Source: Acinetobacter sp. ASP199 (GTDB taxonomy: Bacteria > Pseudomonadota > Gammaproteobacteria > Pseudomonadales > Moraxellaceae). Taken from it: DNA of 64,000 nucleotides. Location of the stretch: contig NZ_CP062182.1 in the NCBI RefSeq assembly GCF_022700675.1, positions 992,001-1,056,000 of the forward strand, read 5' to 3'. Below are positions 38,553 through 48,218 of the stretch, one piece after another. Numbering within the stretch: the first letter of the stretch is position 1; each line of letters starts with the position of its first letter. The translations under genes were made by a program, and so were the position numbers. Below the pieces are notes generated by a model, which did not search any database, was not told the origin of the DNA, and was given only the letters and a program-made list of their open reading frames with translations.

Positions 38553-38744
38553 TTTAAAGATATTCTCATGGTTGTTTTGCTGTTAAATTCAATCTAAAAA
38601 AATCCATCGGCAAAATAAAATCACAAGAATTGCTAAACTTATGAAAAGCTTTAATTTTTAAATAACTATTTGATTTATTTTCTTTTAATTAAATCAGCAA
38701 ACTAAATGGCTTAGTTTGCTGAAAAATGTCAAATATTGGACAGA

Positions 38745-38879
38745 TCAATGCGCACAAAAGGCCTGATTAAAGAATTCAAATAACTGTGGCGTTTGTGACC
38801 ATAGCAAGATAGACAATACAAATAGCAAAACCAGACTCATCCCGATCATGAGTCTGAGTACAAAGTTTGAATCAGTCAT
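38745..38879 (-). CDS. 44-residue single-pass membrane protein overlapping the MFS stop
   Basis: ATG 38879 lies inside the end of the MFS gene: ATGACTGA contains both the start codon and the MFS stop. The product begins MTDSNFVLRLMIGMSLVLLF, continues VLSILLWSQTPQLFEFFNQA and ends FCAH. About 20 hydrophobic residues form one membrane helix. The overlap implies translational coupling. I recognise no family. It may be a small partner or regulator of the transporter; a chance frame is possible but unlikely given the overlap, the hydrophobic composition and the room left before the dioxygenase gene. Confidence 0.6.
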   Translation of the reverse strand: MTDSNFVLRLMIGMSLVLLFVLSILLWSQTPQLFEFFNQAFCAH

Positions 38880-40086
38880 GCACTATTTGCTCCTCATTAA
38901 CACAGAAATGAACCAATACACCAAAGATGCTTAATACAATCGATAGCATCCATACCGCGTTATAATTGCCTGCTATATCATGGTTAACACCACCGAGCCA
39001 TCCACCAAAGAATGAGCCAACCTGATGAGTAAAGAAGACAAGACCGCTGAGCATGGTCAGATACTTAACTCCAAACATATTAGCGACAATACCATTGGTC
39101 AGTGGTACGGTAGATAACCACAATAGACCCATGATGACACCAAAGGCATAGACTGTCCATGTGCTGAGTGGCAGCAGTAAAAATGCAATAATAGCAATGC
39201 CACGTAGGCCATACAGGCCCATTAATAAGTGCGGTTTAGAGTATTTCCCACCTAGCCAGCCTGCGGTATAGGTACCGACGACATTAAATAAGCCCACGAG
39301 CGCGAGGAAAATGGTGCCTGTGGTGGCATTAAAACCATGATCAATTAAATAACCGGGCAGGTGAATCCCGATAAAGACTACCTGAAACCCGCAAACAAAG
39401 AAGCCCAGTGCCAGGAACCAGAAAGGCTTATGATTTTTAGCAATGACCAGAATCTGTTTAAAGCTCAGTGAAGGTTTTGCTGGAGTCGGTGCGGCATTTG
39501 GATCGACATACATGGGTGCTTTAAGCATCCAGGCAAGCGGCACAATCAAGGCGATCAGAATAGCACTGACGACTAGGGTTGCTGACCAGCCAATGCTTTG
39601 TAGCAATAACAGGGTCGATGGCAACATAATAAATTGACCAAAGGAGCCTGCAGCACTGGCAATACCCATGGCCAAACTACGTTTCTCGGGAGGAGCAGCT
39701 CGACCAACTGCCGATAAGAGCACAGGGAAGGAGGTTGCTGAAAGTGCTAGGCCCAAAATTAAACCTGCACTGATGTTGAGTAACCAACCCGTAGAGCTGA
39801 CAGCCATTAGCAATAAACCAACGGCATACAGTGCACCACCGACAGCTACGACAATTTTACTACCGTATTTATCTGCAAATGCCCCTGTAATAGGTTGCAC
39901 AGCACCCCAAATCAGGTTTTGCATGGCAATGGCGAGGCTGAACACATTATGTCCCCAGCCAAATTCATGACTCATCGGTACCAGATACAAGCCAAAGGCA
40001 TGGCGGACACCTAGAGATAATGCCAGAATCACTGCTGAACCAATAAGCATATAAATAAGTGGCTTGGAAAACTGACTGGTGGTCAT
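38872..40086 (-). CDS. MFS transporter, probably an organic-anion importer
   Basis: ATG 40086 gives 404 residues; a TTG 27 bases upstream is not preferred. It has twelve predicted helices and the MFS loop motif GAFADKYGSKIVVAVGGALY after helix 2. The general pattern (RHAFGLYLVPMSHEFGWGHNVFS at the start) resembles the oxalate:formate antiporter / monocarboxylate branch of the MFS. The substrate is unknown. It probably heads a unit with the 44-residue protein and the TauD-type dioxygenase. Confidence 0.85.
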   Translation of the reverse strand: MTTSQFSKPLIYMLIGSAVILALSLGVRHAFGLYLVPMSHEFGWGHNVFSLAIAMQNLIWGAVQPITGAFADKYGSKIVVAVGGALYAVGLLLMAVSSTGWLLNISAGLILGLALSATSFPVLLSAVGRAAPPEKRSLAMGIASAAGSFGQFIMLPSTLLLLQSIGWSATLVVSAILIALIVPLAWMLKAPMYVDPNAAPTPAKPSLSFKQILVIAKNHKPFWFLALGFFVCGFQVVFIGIHLPGYLIDHGFNATTGTIFLALVGLFNVVGTYTAGWLGGKYSKPHLLMGLYGLRGIAIIAFLLLPLSTWTVYAFGVIMGLLWLSTVPLTNGIVANMFGVKYLTMLSGLVFFTHQVGSFFGGWLGGVNHDIAGNYNAVWMLSIVLSIFGVLVHFCVNEEQIVHD

Positions 40087-40269
40087 AAGAAATCTGTGCT
40101 GTGATCGTCGCAAGCTATGTTAGTCGATTCAACTTGTTGTCGCGATAGAATAATAATTACTTAAAAGATAAATTTTTTTTATAGATTTGATATCTAAGGA
40201 AATCGTTAAGTCAGGAGTAAAGCTTAAACGCTAAATAAAGCTTTTGATTATGTCAGAAGTAAGAAACTA

Positions 40270-40298
40270 AAAAAGCAGAGCATAGCTCTGCTTTTAAA
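40270..40298 (-). terminator. Intrinsic terminator of the first OmpW-like gene
   Basis: Ten-bp stem AAAAGCAGAG/CTCTGCTTTT with a CATAG loop. Nearly the same hairpin follows the neighbouring paralogue. Confidence 0.85.
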
Positions 40299-40309
40299 AT
40301 TGAACTGAC

Positions 40310-41383
40310 CTAGAAACGCATACCAATACCTGCATACGCCAAGATCGGGTTAATTTCTACATCAGCTTTAGAATTAATCAAAGTTTGCCCGGTATTTTCA
40401 TTGATTACAGTAATTTTAGATTCATTTTGCAAATGGGCATAAGACACTGAACCCACTGCAAACCATTTCTCATTGAAATCATAAGTAAAGCCGGCAGTCA
40501 CCACAGGAGCGAAAGCATCGGTGGCTTCGAGATCCACTTTCATTCTGCCATTACTGTCCTTCATTTCCAGGGAAGCACCAGCATTCTGATTAATAATATT
40601 CTGGATCATATGACCTGCAGCAACCAGATCAGCTTCAATGCCTTTATCCATTTCAAGTTCATTGAAGTAGGCATACATTAATCCTACCCCTACATAGGGA
40701 CGGAATTTATTTACTCCTGTTTTACCAAAATGATATTGGAATTCAAAAGCAGGCGTCCATGCACGCGCTTCGGCGGCTTTGCTAGACTGCGCCAGGTCTG
40801 TAATTCTAATATCATTAGCAAGATTTAAATTACCTGCAATCCCGCCTAAAGGCGTTGCCACAGCAGCAAATGGGGCATAAATTGTACCTTTACCTTTGAT
40901 ATCCACTTTGGGTGGAATTCCAGCCTTCATTTCAAAGGAAACGTTATCAGTGAAGAAATAGTTCGTCATGATGCCAAGGGTAGTGACATCATCTGCTTCA
41001 AGACCTGTTCCTGGATTATCCCATTCTGAAAGACCGTATACATAGGAATCTCCAGAAAGGCCACCAGATACTTTACCCCCAAATGCCCCAATGAGTCTGA
41101 CTAACCCTTCAACGACACGGTTTGGTTTACGGTCAGGATCAAGGTTATCTATGACGGTTTGCGCCTGAATATTTCCAACTTTGGATTGATAACCTTCATT
41201 AATTGCAGTATTGACACGAACAGGTTGAGCTTTGCCTTGAGGCATGACATGCAGAGCGCCAACCGATACTGAAAAACGCTTAAAGCCATTTCCTTCTTGA
41301 AGGCTGAAATAAGGAGAGTCCGCATGGGTCAGAACAGGCATTAATGCCATTGATCCAATGAATGTCCCTAAAACCTTTTTCAT
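40310..41383 (-). CDS. Long OmpW-family outer membrane protein, paralogue A
   Basis: A 357-residue protein with signal peptide MKKVLGTFIGSMALMPVLTHA. OmpW features are VSVGALHVMPQGKAQP, the conserved WDNPGTGLEADDVTTLGIMTNYFFTDNVSFEMKAGIPPK block, WTPAFEFQYHFGKTGVNKFRPYVGVGLMYAYF, and the terminal IGMRF. It is about 145 residues longer than E. coli OmpW, mainly because of two inserted loops. OmpW proteins are eight-stranded barrels thought to pass small hydrophobic compounds. It is a tandem paralogue of the next gene, with its own terminator. Confidence 0.88.
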   Translation of the reverse strand: MKKVLGTFIGSMALMPVLTHADSPYFSLQEGNGFKRFSVSVGALHVMPQGKAQPVRVNTAINEGYQSKVGNIQAQTVIDNLDPDRKPNRVVEGLVRLIGAFGGKVSGGLSGDSYVYGLSEWDNPGTGLEADDVTTLGIMTNYFFTDNVSFEMKAGIPPKVDIKGKGTIYAPFAAVATPLGGIAGNLNLANDIRITDLAQSSKAAEARAWTPAFEFQYHFGKTGVNKFRPYVGVGLMYAYFNELEMDKGIEADLVAAGHMIQNIINQNAGASLEMKDSNGRMKVDLEATDAFAPVVTAGFTYDFNEKWFAVGSVSYAHLQNESKITVINENTGQTLINSKADVEINPILAYAGIGMRF

Positions 41384-41565
41384 TTGAACTCCTTGTTCAA
41401 TTTATTCATCTTTGTTTTTGTTATTGTTAATAAACTAAACTTGGTCCAATTAATCTGTATAAATAACGAGAGTACTAAGTAGGTGAAAGGTTAATAAATA
41501 AAGAAATATATTTCGAAAAGTTGATTTATTTAGTAATTATGTAATTTGTTGATGTAAAAATAAAA

Positions 41566-41592
41566 AAAAGCAGAGATTGACTCTGCTTTTTA
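41566..41592 (-). terminator. Intrinsic terminator of the second OmpW-like gene
   Basis: Stem AAAAGCAGAG/CTCTGCTTTT with an ATTGA loop, T run on the minus strand. Confidence 0.85.
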
Positions 41593-41615
41593 GTATCTAT
41601 ATGAAGTTTATATAA

Positions 41616-42734
41616 TTAGAATCTCATACCAATACCTGCATAAGCAATGACTGGATTTACTTCAATATCTGCTTTAGAGGTAATTAAAGTACCGTAGGTA
41701 TCATTAGATACTGTAATAGTTGTATCATTTTTTAGATGAGCATAACTCACTGAACCTACAGCAAACCATTTATCATTAAGATCATATGTAAATCCTAGAG
41801 TAGCTACAGGTGCAAAAGTATCACTAGCTTCTACTTTTACTTTTGGTGTACTGCCATTACTGGCTAAATTACTTGGTACAGCCGCATCTGGAGCCAATGT
41901 ACTAATTCCGAGTGCCTTACCAGCTTCACCATCTTTAATATTAGCAATCATATGACCTGCTTTAATTAAGTCTTGCTCGGTACGTGAATTAATTTCCAAT
42001 TCATTGAAATAGGCATACATTAATCCTACACCAACATACGGTCGAAATTTATTCACGCCTGTTTTGCCAAAATGATATTGGAACTCAAATGCAGGTGTCC
42101 AAGCTCGAGCAGATGCAGCTGGACCATGTGCGCTTAGATCTGTAATCAATAAATCATTTTTTAAATCAATTTTACCTAAGATTGTAGAGCCAGTAGGGCT
42201 GGAGATGGCTGAAAAAGGAGCATAGATTTTACCCGTACCTTGCAGATCAACTTTAGGAGGGATACCGGCCTTCATTTCAAAGGAAATATTATCCGTAAAG
42301 AAATAGTTGCTCATAATCCCTAAGGTAGTGACATCATCTGCTTCAAGGCCTGTACCTGGATTATCCCAATAACTGAGTCCGTAGATATCTGCAGTACCAC
42401 TCAAAGATGAAGGGAGTGTTGAGTCTTTTTTAATACTATTCAAGAAGTTAACAATAATATTTGCTAAGTTTATTTTATCATTTTCTCTATTCTCGATGAT
42501 ATCAGCTGTAGCAACATTGCCTACATTAGATGTTTCCCCTTCAGCTACAATAGTATTTACTTTAAAAGGTTGTGCCTTCCCTTGCGGCATCACATGCAGA
42601 GCACCAACCGATACGGAAAAACGTTTAAATCCCTTTGCTTCCATACTGAAATATTTTGAATAGTCGGCAGCTTGAGTGACGGAAGTGATTCCGATAAGTC
42701 CTGTAGCCATACATAACAAAGTTGATTTTTTCAT
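41616..42734 (-). CDS. Long OmpW-family outer membrane protein, paralogue B
   Basis: A 372-residue protein with signal peptide MKKSTLLCMATGLIGITSVTQA. It is nearly identical to paralogue A in the barrel blocks (GTGLEADDVTTLGIM, SFEMKAGIPPKVD, ARAWTPAFEFQYHFGKTGV, FRPYVGVGLMYAYFNELE, YAGIGMRF). It differs strongly in the segment after MPQGKAQP and in the loop after AGHMI. Divergence concentrated in presumed extracellular loops suggests duplication followed by change under surface selection or a ligand switch. Its function is as for paralogue A. Confidence 0.88.
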   Translation of the reverse strand: MKKSTLLCMATGLIGITSVTQAADYSKYFSMEAKGFKRFSVSVGALHVMPQGKAQPFKVNTIVAEGETSNVGNVATADIIENRENDKINLANIIVNFLNSIKKDSTLPSSLSGTADIYGLSYWDNPGTGLEADDVTTLGIMSNYFFTDNISFEMKAGIPPKVDLQGTGKIYAPFSAISSPTGSTILGKIDLKNDLLITDLSAHGPAASARAWTPAFEFQYHFGKTGVNKFRPYVGVGLMYAYFNELEINSRTEQDLIKAGHMIANIKDGEAGKALGISTLAPDAAVPSNLASNGSTPKVKVEASDTFAPVATLGFTYDLNDKWFAVGSVSYAHLKNDTTITVSNDTYGTLITSKADIEVNPVIAYAGIGMRF

Positions 42735-42985
42735 CTTAAAGTTCGCTCCATGAAATTTAAATGATTGATTCTTACAAGCTCAGTTTTAAATAATTATAGA
42801 GTATTTGCTCTACTCTGAAATTGCTTAAATTATGATAAATGGAACATTTGGGACGTTGTTTTTTTAATCAAAATATGATAGCAACATTAAGTGAAATATC
42901 GTTTGATAACACAATAAAAAGACTTGTTTTTACATCCGGCTCTTTTTTTTTGTACAATAGGCTGAGTTATTATTGAGTCAGTCTG

Positions 42986-43165
42986 ATGAGCTCCCCAAAT
43001 ACTCCCAAGAAAAAGCCTTTAGTTAATTTACCGTTTCCTTTGAAGCAAGCTGAACAAGGTGCAACAGATGAGCTCTTAGAGGATCTTCGTCCAAAGCCAC
43101 AACGTTATGCGGATAGAACCTGGATGCCACCACGTGGTACCCGTCGTTCAATGGGAAAACGATAA
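42986..43165 (+). CDS. 59-residue basic protein of unknown function
   Basis: It starts MSSPNTPKKKPLVNLPFPLK and ends RTWMPPRGTRRSMGKR. It is a soluble, basic, Pro-rich small protein with an acidic middle (DELLEDLRP). The frame is followed after nine bases by a strong terminator, and codon use is normal for this chromosome; both support a real gene. Such short proteins are easily missed in automated calls. No family was recognised. Confidence 0.7.
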   Translation: MSSPNTPKKKPLVNLPFPLKQAEQGATDELLEDLRPKPQRYADRTWMPPRGTRRSMGKR

Positions 43166-43174
43166 GCTTTCTAA

Positions 43175-43207
43175 TAAAAAAGCCATGGTCAAACCATGGC
43201 TTTTTAT
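43175..43207. terminator. Bidirectional intrinsic terminator
   Basis: An 11-bp stem AAAGCCATGGT/ACCATGGCTTT with a CAA loop and T runs both ways, between the convergent 59-residue gene and the cyclase gene. Confidence 0.85.
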
Positions 43208-43222
43208 TCATTGATATTTAAA

Positions 43223-44683
43223 TCATTCAACTGACTGAGAGACTGGTATTCTGCGGTCATTGTTCTGGTAATGGTTTCTTTTCTGATGATACATATCTTG
43301 ATCGGCACGTTTTAGCATGTCTTCAAGACGTTCATCTGCATAGCTGGTTGCATGTCCGATCGACAGGCTGATTGGCTGATGTGAGTAAAACTGGTTATCA
43401 ACGACTAAAAGTTCATGCAGACTATTCAAGCAATTTTGCAAAGCAGTTTGATCCGCACCAGGTAAAAGAACTACAAATTCATCTCCACCAATTCGAGAGG
43501 CAGAATAGGGCGTATGTTGAATAAGTTGATTCAGGATGTTGCCCACGCGACGTAACTGGTTGTCTCCAGCATCATGTCCAAGGCAGTCATTTAATTCTTT
43601 AAGTCCATTGAGATCCATAAAAATACAGGATACTGGACGCAGTAAATTACGCTCCAGACGGTTCAGCGCCTGCATGTAAAATGAACGGTTACATAGCTGG
43701 GTCAAGACATCATGTCTGCCTAGATATTCCAGATAATGTTCAGCTTTTTTACGTGCTGTAATGTCAGTCAGGGCCACCTGAACAATACTCCAGTCATCCA
43801 GATAATCAGGAAACACAGTAAATTGTAGTAAGACATGGCGGATACTGCCATCTAGCGCATAGTTGATAGCTTCACGCTGATGATCCAGATTGCCATTCCA
43901 AAGCTCAATAAGTTGTTCTTTAAAGGTCTGCACCATTTCTTTAGCAAAGACTTTGTGCACATTTTTTAATAGAGCATCTTTATTTGATGCACCGAATAAA
44001 TCGAGGGTAGCCTGATTAACATCAATGATTCTAATCTCTCTAATACATTCATAAATAAAATCATGATGTATAACCAGAAAAGTCTGAAAATTTTCAATTC
44101 CTAAATCACGTAAATGATCTAGTTTACTTTTAATCTGGCTAAAATCCTCGATCCACAATGAAGCGGGTGAATAAATAAAACGGGCTTCAGCCAGATGGCG
44201 ATTTTGTTGTTCTAAACGACGGGCTTGTGTATAAGCAGTGATGTCTTCAGTGGTAATCAAAAGTAGGGAGAGATCATGCTCATGTTGTGGCAGAACAATG
44301 CCTTTAAGCTGGATATCCAGACGCTGACCAGTCAAGGTATAGTTGATTGCTGAATGGGAAAATTGGGTCTCTCCATTCTATAAAGCGGCGAGTTCATGGA
44401 TATGAGACTTGCTCATGTCTTCTTTAAACACGAGATCCAAATTCTGACTGAGATGGTTAAAGTCATCGGCCTGATAAAGTTCAAGTGTTTTAGGATTGAC
44501 CTTAAGCAGTTTAATTTTTTTCGCACATTCTAAAATACGGGATTCGTCTTCTTGCAAAAAAGTGCGTAAATCCTGCACCCCTTGAGCACGCCAGAGATCA
44601 AATTGTTTTTTTACCTCACTAAAATCTTCAAGCCACATAGCAATAGGAGAGAGTTCAAAAATTGGAGAATCCAACATGTTCAT
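43223..44683 (-). pseudogene. PAS-PAS-GGDEF diguanylate cyclase gene interrupted by one amber codon
   Basis: Read through a single TAG at 44378-44380 the gene encodes 486 residues with no frameshift. It has two tandem, clearly homologous sensor repeats. The first begins SPIAMWLEDFSEVKKQFDLW and the second SPASLWIEDFSQIKSKLDHL. Each ends in an ..L-W-NG....AINY.L.G segment, and the TAG stands exactly where the second repeat has Trp (TGG). A third PAS-like segment and a GGDEF domain follow: FMDLNGLKELNDCLGHDAGD and SRIGGDEFVVLLPG are intact, and no RxxD I-site is seen five residues upstream. As written, the product is a 101-residue fragment. A downstream TTG at 44335 could restart translation to give a 370-residue piece with an intact catalytic domain. 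A sequencing error is the alternative. Confidence 0.85.
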
Positions 44684-44823
44684 TTAAGCAGCTCAATTTT
44701 ATTATTTAATTTAATGGGGCAAGTATAAGACCAAAAAAATGATTTTAGAATAATGTGACAAGTAAATATTTATCTTGGAATTGAATACTATTTTTTATTC
44801 AATCATCTTTTATATTTCACAAT

Positions 44824-44852
44824 AAAAAAGCCAATTCAGGAATTGGCTTTAA
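44824..44852 (-). terminator. Intrinsic terminator of the A1S_2505-like gene
   Basis: Ten-bp stem AAAGCCAATT/AATTGGCTTT with a CAGG loop and T run on the minus strand. Confidence 0.85.
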
Positions 44853-44870
44853 CTAACAGTAATTCAGAAA

Positions 44871-45659
44871 TTAGCGCGGGTTTCTACGGGCTTTGTTTTC
44901 AGGCTTTGGTGGCGCAATTTCACGCTTACCATGCCAGACATCTGAAAAATCCTGTTCATTCATATTATACAGTTCAAGCAGTGCCAAAATTACACCACCA
45001 AAGATCATTGGGCCTTCAGAGTTGTTATGGAAATCGAAAACCTTACCATTCAAATTATGCAGAATGTCCTGAATCTCAAAGACACGATCACGGCCATTGC
45101 TATCCGTTGGATACATTTGGGTATTCAGTAAAATTTTAGCCAGACTTTTTTCGCTATCGGTCACTGCAAGAACTTCGATCAGTTCATCGGTGGGGTCAGC
45201 AAAAATGATAGAGTCACGAAAAATGGTTTTAAGGAATTTTTCATTCAGCTTTGGAAGCGGTTTTTCTACAAAGGGACGGAAAGATTGTGGGAAAATCACA
45301 TTATGTGAAATCCCCTTAAACATAGGGGCAATTTCTTCCACTTTATAACCTGCAATGCCACAGCCGACTGAGGTCAGAAAGTACTTATTCTTTGGATGAT
45401 TCTTGGTATAAATTTTAAAGTCATCAATATAGTGCTGAATCTGTGACAATGGCATTTGCTGTAAATGCTCATTCATTGTAGGAATAGCGTAGCTTTGACC
45501 AGACCAGCCACGACCAACACCTTCTACAGCGCCGAAGTGCTCAAATGCTGTTCTTGCAGCACCGCCTGCATGTTGTCCTGCCATATTGCTGCCAAATACA
45601 AAAACGGTATTTTCTGGCAAGGATTTGACGATGCTTTCATTATGGTATTGGTAAGTCAT
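44871..45659 (-). CDS. A1S_2505-family protein
   Basis: A 262-residue soluble protein. The N-terminal ~140 residues have the pattern VFVFGSNMAGQHAGGAARTA, then GQSYAIPTMNEHLQQMP and YFLTSVGCGIAGYKVEEIAPMF. These are the glycine-rich turns of the A1S_2505-type domain found in bacteria and phages and often called a phage non-structural protein. The fold looks related to macro/nucleotide-binding domains; that is inference. The C-terminal half (about 150-262) is unrecognised. It stands alone here with no phage gene near it. Confidence 0.75.
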   Translation of the reverse strand: MTYQYHNESIVKSLPENTVFVFGSNMAGQHAGGAARTAFEHFGAVEGVGRGWSGQSYAIPTMNEHLQQMPLSQIQHYIDDFKIYTKNHPKNKYFLTSVGCGIAGYKVEEIAPMFKGISHNVIFPQSFRPFVEKPLPKLNEKFLKTIFRDSIIFADPTDELIEVLAVTDSEKSLAKILLNTQMYPTDSNGRDRVFEIQDILHNLNGKVFDFHNNSEGPMIFGGVILALLELYNMNEQDFSDVWHGKREIAPPKPENKARRNPR

Positions 45660-46044
45660 AGCTTTTGATTCGATATCCTTATTGATTTCATGTTGCCTTT
45701 GAAATTGCTGAGGGTCAAGGCAAATTGTGTCTATAAGAAAGTAAACCGTCTAAGTAGAAATAAGAACTTTATGTAAATCAGTTTTTATCTATCTTGATTA
45801 AGAGATTTGAAGTGTAGCTGACTTAGATTTTTGAAAAATATTACTTAATTTATAAATAGATATTCTTGAAATTTAATCAAATATTCACAGCCAATAATAT
45901 GAGATGACGCTGTTTTCAATTGTTCTATTAAGTTACTTATAGACTTCATTTTTTAGCAAATAGACACCTGTTTAGGCATTGAGTAATTCAGATTTAACCC
46001 CATAATTAGAGCAATAAAATATTGCCAGTGAATTATCGCGAATC
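45660..46044. other. Divergent intergenic region before uvrB
   Basis: About 385 bp of AT-rich DNA between divergent genes. It must contain both promoters. I looked for a LexA-like SOS box of the CTGT-N8-ACAG type and found none; Acinetobacter lacks a standard LexA system, so this is expected. Confidence 0.45.
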
Positions 46045-48066
46045 ATGTCTGATAAAACCCCTTTTGATTTAGTTACCAGCTATCAACCTGCTGGCGATCA
46101 GCCACAAGCCATTGAAAAACTGGTTCAGGGAATTGAACAGGGCTATAAGAATCAGTTGTTACTAGGCGTGACAGGCTCGGGTAAGACTTACACCATGGCG
46201 AATGTGATTGCACGCACACAACGTCCGACCATTGTGATGGCGCATAACAAAACCCTGGCAGCACAGCTCTATGGCGAATTTAAGGCATTCTTCCCGAATA
46301 ATGCCGTCGAGTATTTTGTCAGTTATTATGATTATTATCAGCCAGAAGCCTATGTGCCATCTTCCGATACTTTTATCGAGAAAGATTCAGCAATTAATGA
46401 TCATATTGACCAGATGCGTTTGTCTGCAACCCGTGCTTTATTAGAACGCCGTGATGCCATTATTGTTGCTTCTGTATCCGCTATCTATGGTTTGGGTGAT
46501 CCGAATGCCTATATGAGCATGTTGCTGCATGTGGTTGAAGGGGATCGTATCAGTCGTGATGACATTATTCGCCGTCTGGTTGAGATGCAATATACCCGCA
46601 ATGAATTAGAGTTCCTACGTGGTACTTATCGTATTCGCGGCGAAATTATTGATATTTTCCCTGCGGAATCAGATCAAAATGCGATTCGTATTGAACTGTT
46701 TGATGATGAGGTGGATTCAATCCGCTGGTTTGATCCACTGACAGGCAAAATGATCCGTAAAGTACCACGTGTGACAATTTATCCAAAAAGTCACTACGTT
46801 ACACCTAAAGACAATCTAACGCGTGCGATTGAGACCATTAAAGAAGAATTGAAAGAACGCTTGGCTTTCTTTAGAGCGGAAGACAAATTGCTGGAAGCGC
46901 AGCGCATTGAACAGCGTACCCGTTATGATTTAGAGATGATGCAACAACTGGGTTATACCAACGGCATTGAAAACTATTCACGTCATTTATCTGGCCGTCC
47001 GTCAGGTGAAGCACCACCGACATTGTTTGATTATGTACCTGATGATGCCTTGCTGATTATTGACGAATCACATGTAACCGTTCCACAGATTGGTGCGATG
47101 TATAAGGGCGACCGTTCACGTAAGGAAAATCTGGTGAACTATGGTTTCCGTTTACCAAGTGCATTGGATAACCGCCCAATGAAATTTGAGGAATGGGAAC
47201 GTATTGTTCCAACCACAGTTTATGTCAGTGCAACGCCAGCACAATATGAACTGGAAAAGTCAGAACAGATTGTAGAGCAGGTGGTGCGTCCGACAGGGTT
47301 GGTCGATCCTGAAATTGAAATCCGTCCGGTGCTGACTCAGGTCGATGATGTATTGTCCGAAATTAATATCCGCAAAGATCTGAATGAACGTGTACTGGTG
47401 ACGACATTAACCAAGCGTATGGCAGAAGACCTGACTTCATATTTGAAAGAATATGGCGTAAAGGTAGCTTACTTGCACTCAGATATCGACACCGTAGAGC
47501 GAGTGAAAATTATTCATGAATTACGTACCGGTATTTATGATGTGCTGGTCGGGATTAACCTGTTACGTGAAGGTCTGGATATGCCAGAAGTATCGTTAGT
47601 GGCGATTCTGGATGCAGATAAAGAAGGCTTCCTGCGTTCTGAACGTTCATTGATTCAGACCATTGGTCGTGCTGCGCGTAATCTGAAAGGTCGAGCGATT
47701 CTTTATGCCGACCGGATCACCGACTCCATGCAGAAGGCAATAGACGAAACCGAACGCCGTCGTGCCAAACAGATTCAGTTTAATGAAGAGCATGGCATTA
47801 TCCCACGCAGTGCAGTACGTCAGGTGATCAAGGAAATCGATACTGGTGAGGTGCTTGATGATGATCAAATTGATGCACGTATTTCAGATCAGGCTAAAGC
47901 CTTAAGTGCTGATGAGCGGCATCTGCTGGCAGATCCAAAACTGTTTGCAAAGCATATGACTAAGCTTGAAAAAGAGATGCTGAAAGCTTCTAAAGAACTG
48001 CAGTTTGAACAGGCAGCGCGTTTGCGTGATGAAATTCTACGCTTGAAGGCTCAGATGCTGAGTTAA
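46045..48066 (+). CDS. uvrB: Excinuclease ABC subunit B
   Basis: A 673-residue protein of full UvrB length. The Walker A motif is [15 protein letters not shown] near residue 38. The beta-hairpin region is [20 protein letters not shown], the helicase motif II is [13 protein letters not shown], and motifs V/VI are [14 protein letters not shown] and QTIGRAARN. The C-terminal UVR domain [24 protein letters not shown] binds UvrC. It is the damage-verifying helicase of nucleotide excision repair. Monocistronic. Confidence 0.98.
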   Translation: MSDKTPFDLVTSYQPAGDQPQAIEKLVQGIEQGYKNQLLLGVTGSGKTYTMANVIARTQRPTIVMAHNKTLAAQLYGEFKAFFPNNAVEYFVSYYDYYQPEAYVPSSDTFIEKDSAINDHIDQMRLSATRALLERRDAIIVASVSAIYGLGDPNAYMSMLLHVVEGDRISRDDIIRRLVEMQYTRNELEFLRGTYRIRGEIIDIFPAESDQNAIRIELFDDEVDSIRWFDPLTGKMIRKVPRVTIYPKSHYVTPKDNLTRAIETIKEELKERLAFFRAEDKLLEAQRIEQRTRYDLEMMQQLGYTNGIENYSRHLSGRPSGEAPPTLFDYVPDDALLIIDESHVTVPQIGAMYKGDRSRKENLVNYGFRLPSALDNRPMKFEEWERIVPTTVYVSATPAQYELEKSEQIVEQVVRPTGLVDPEIEIRPVLTQVDDVLSEINIRKDLNERVLVTTLTKRMAEDLTSYLKEYGVKVAYLHSDIDTVERVKIIHELRTGIYDVLVGINLLREGLDMPEVSLVAILDADKEGFLRSERSLIQTIGRAARNLKGRAILYADRITDSMQKAIDETERRRAKQIQFNEEHGIIPRSAVRQVIKEIDTGEVLDDDQIDARISDQAKALSADERHLLADPKLFAKHMTKLEKEMLKASKELQFEQAARLRDEILRLKAQMLS

Positions 48067-48218
48067 GCAACTGATCTGCCTATGATTAGTTGTGCAAAAC
48101 TAATCATAAATCTTACATATCGATACACAATCATTCACACGATGACGTTATTGTTGTTACAGATAAAATTTTACAAAAACATGTGGTTCACTCATCTGTG
48201 TGAATGAAAGGATACTTT

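Noticed and set aside
45660..46044. SOS box upstream of uvrB
   Set aside because: No CTGT-N8-ACAG dyad is present, and Acinetobacter does not use a standard LexA regulon.
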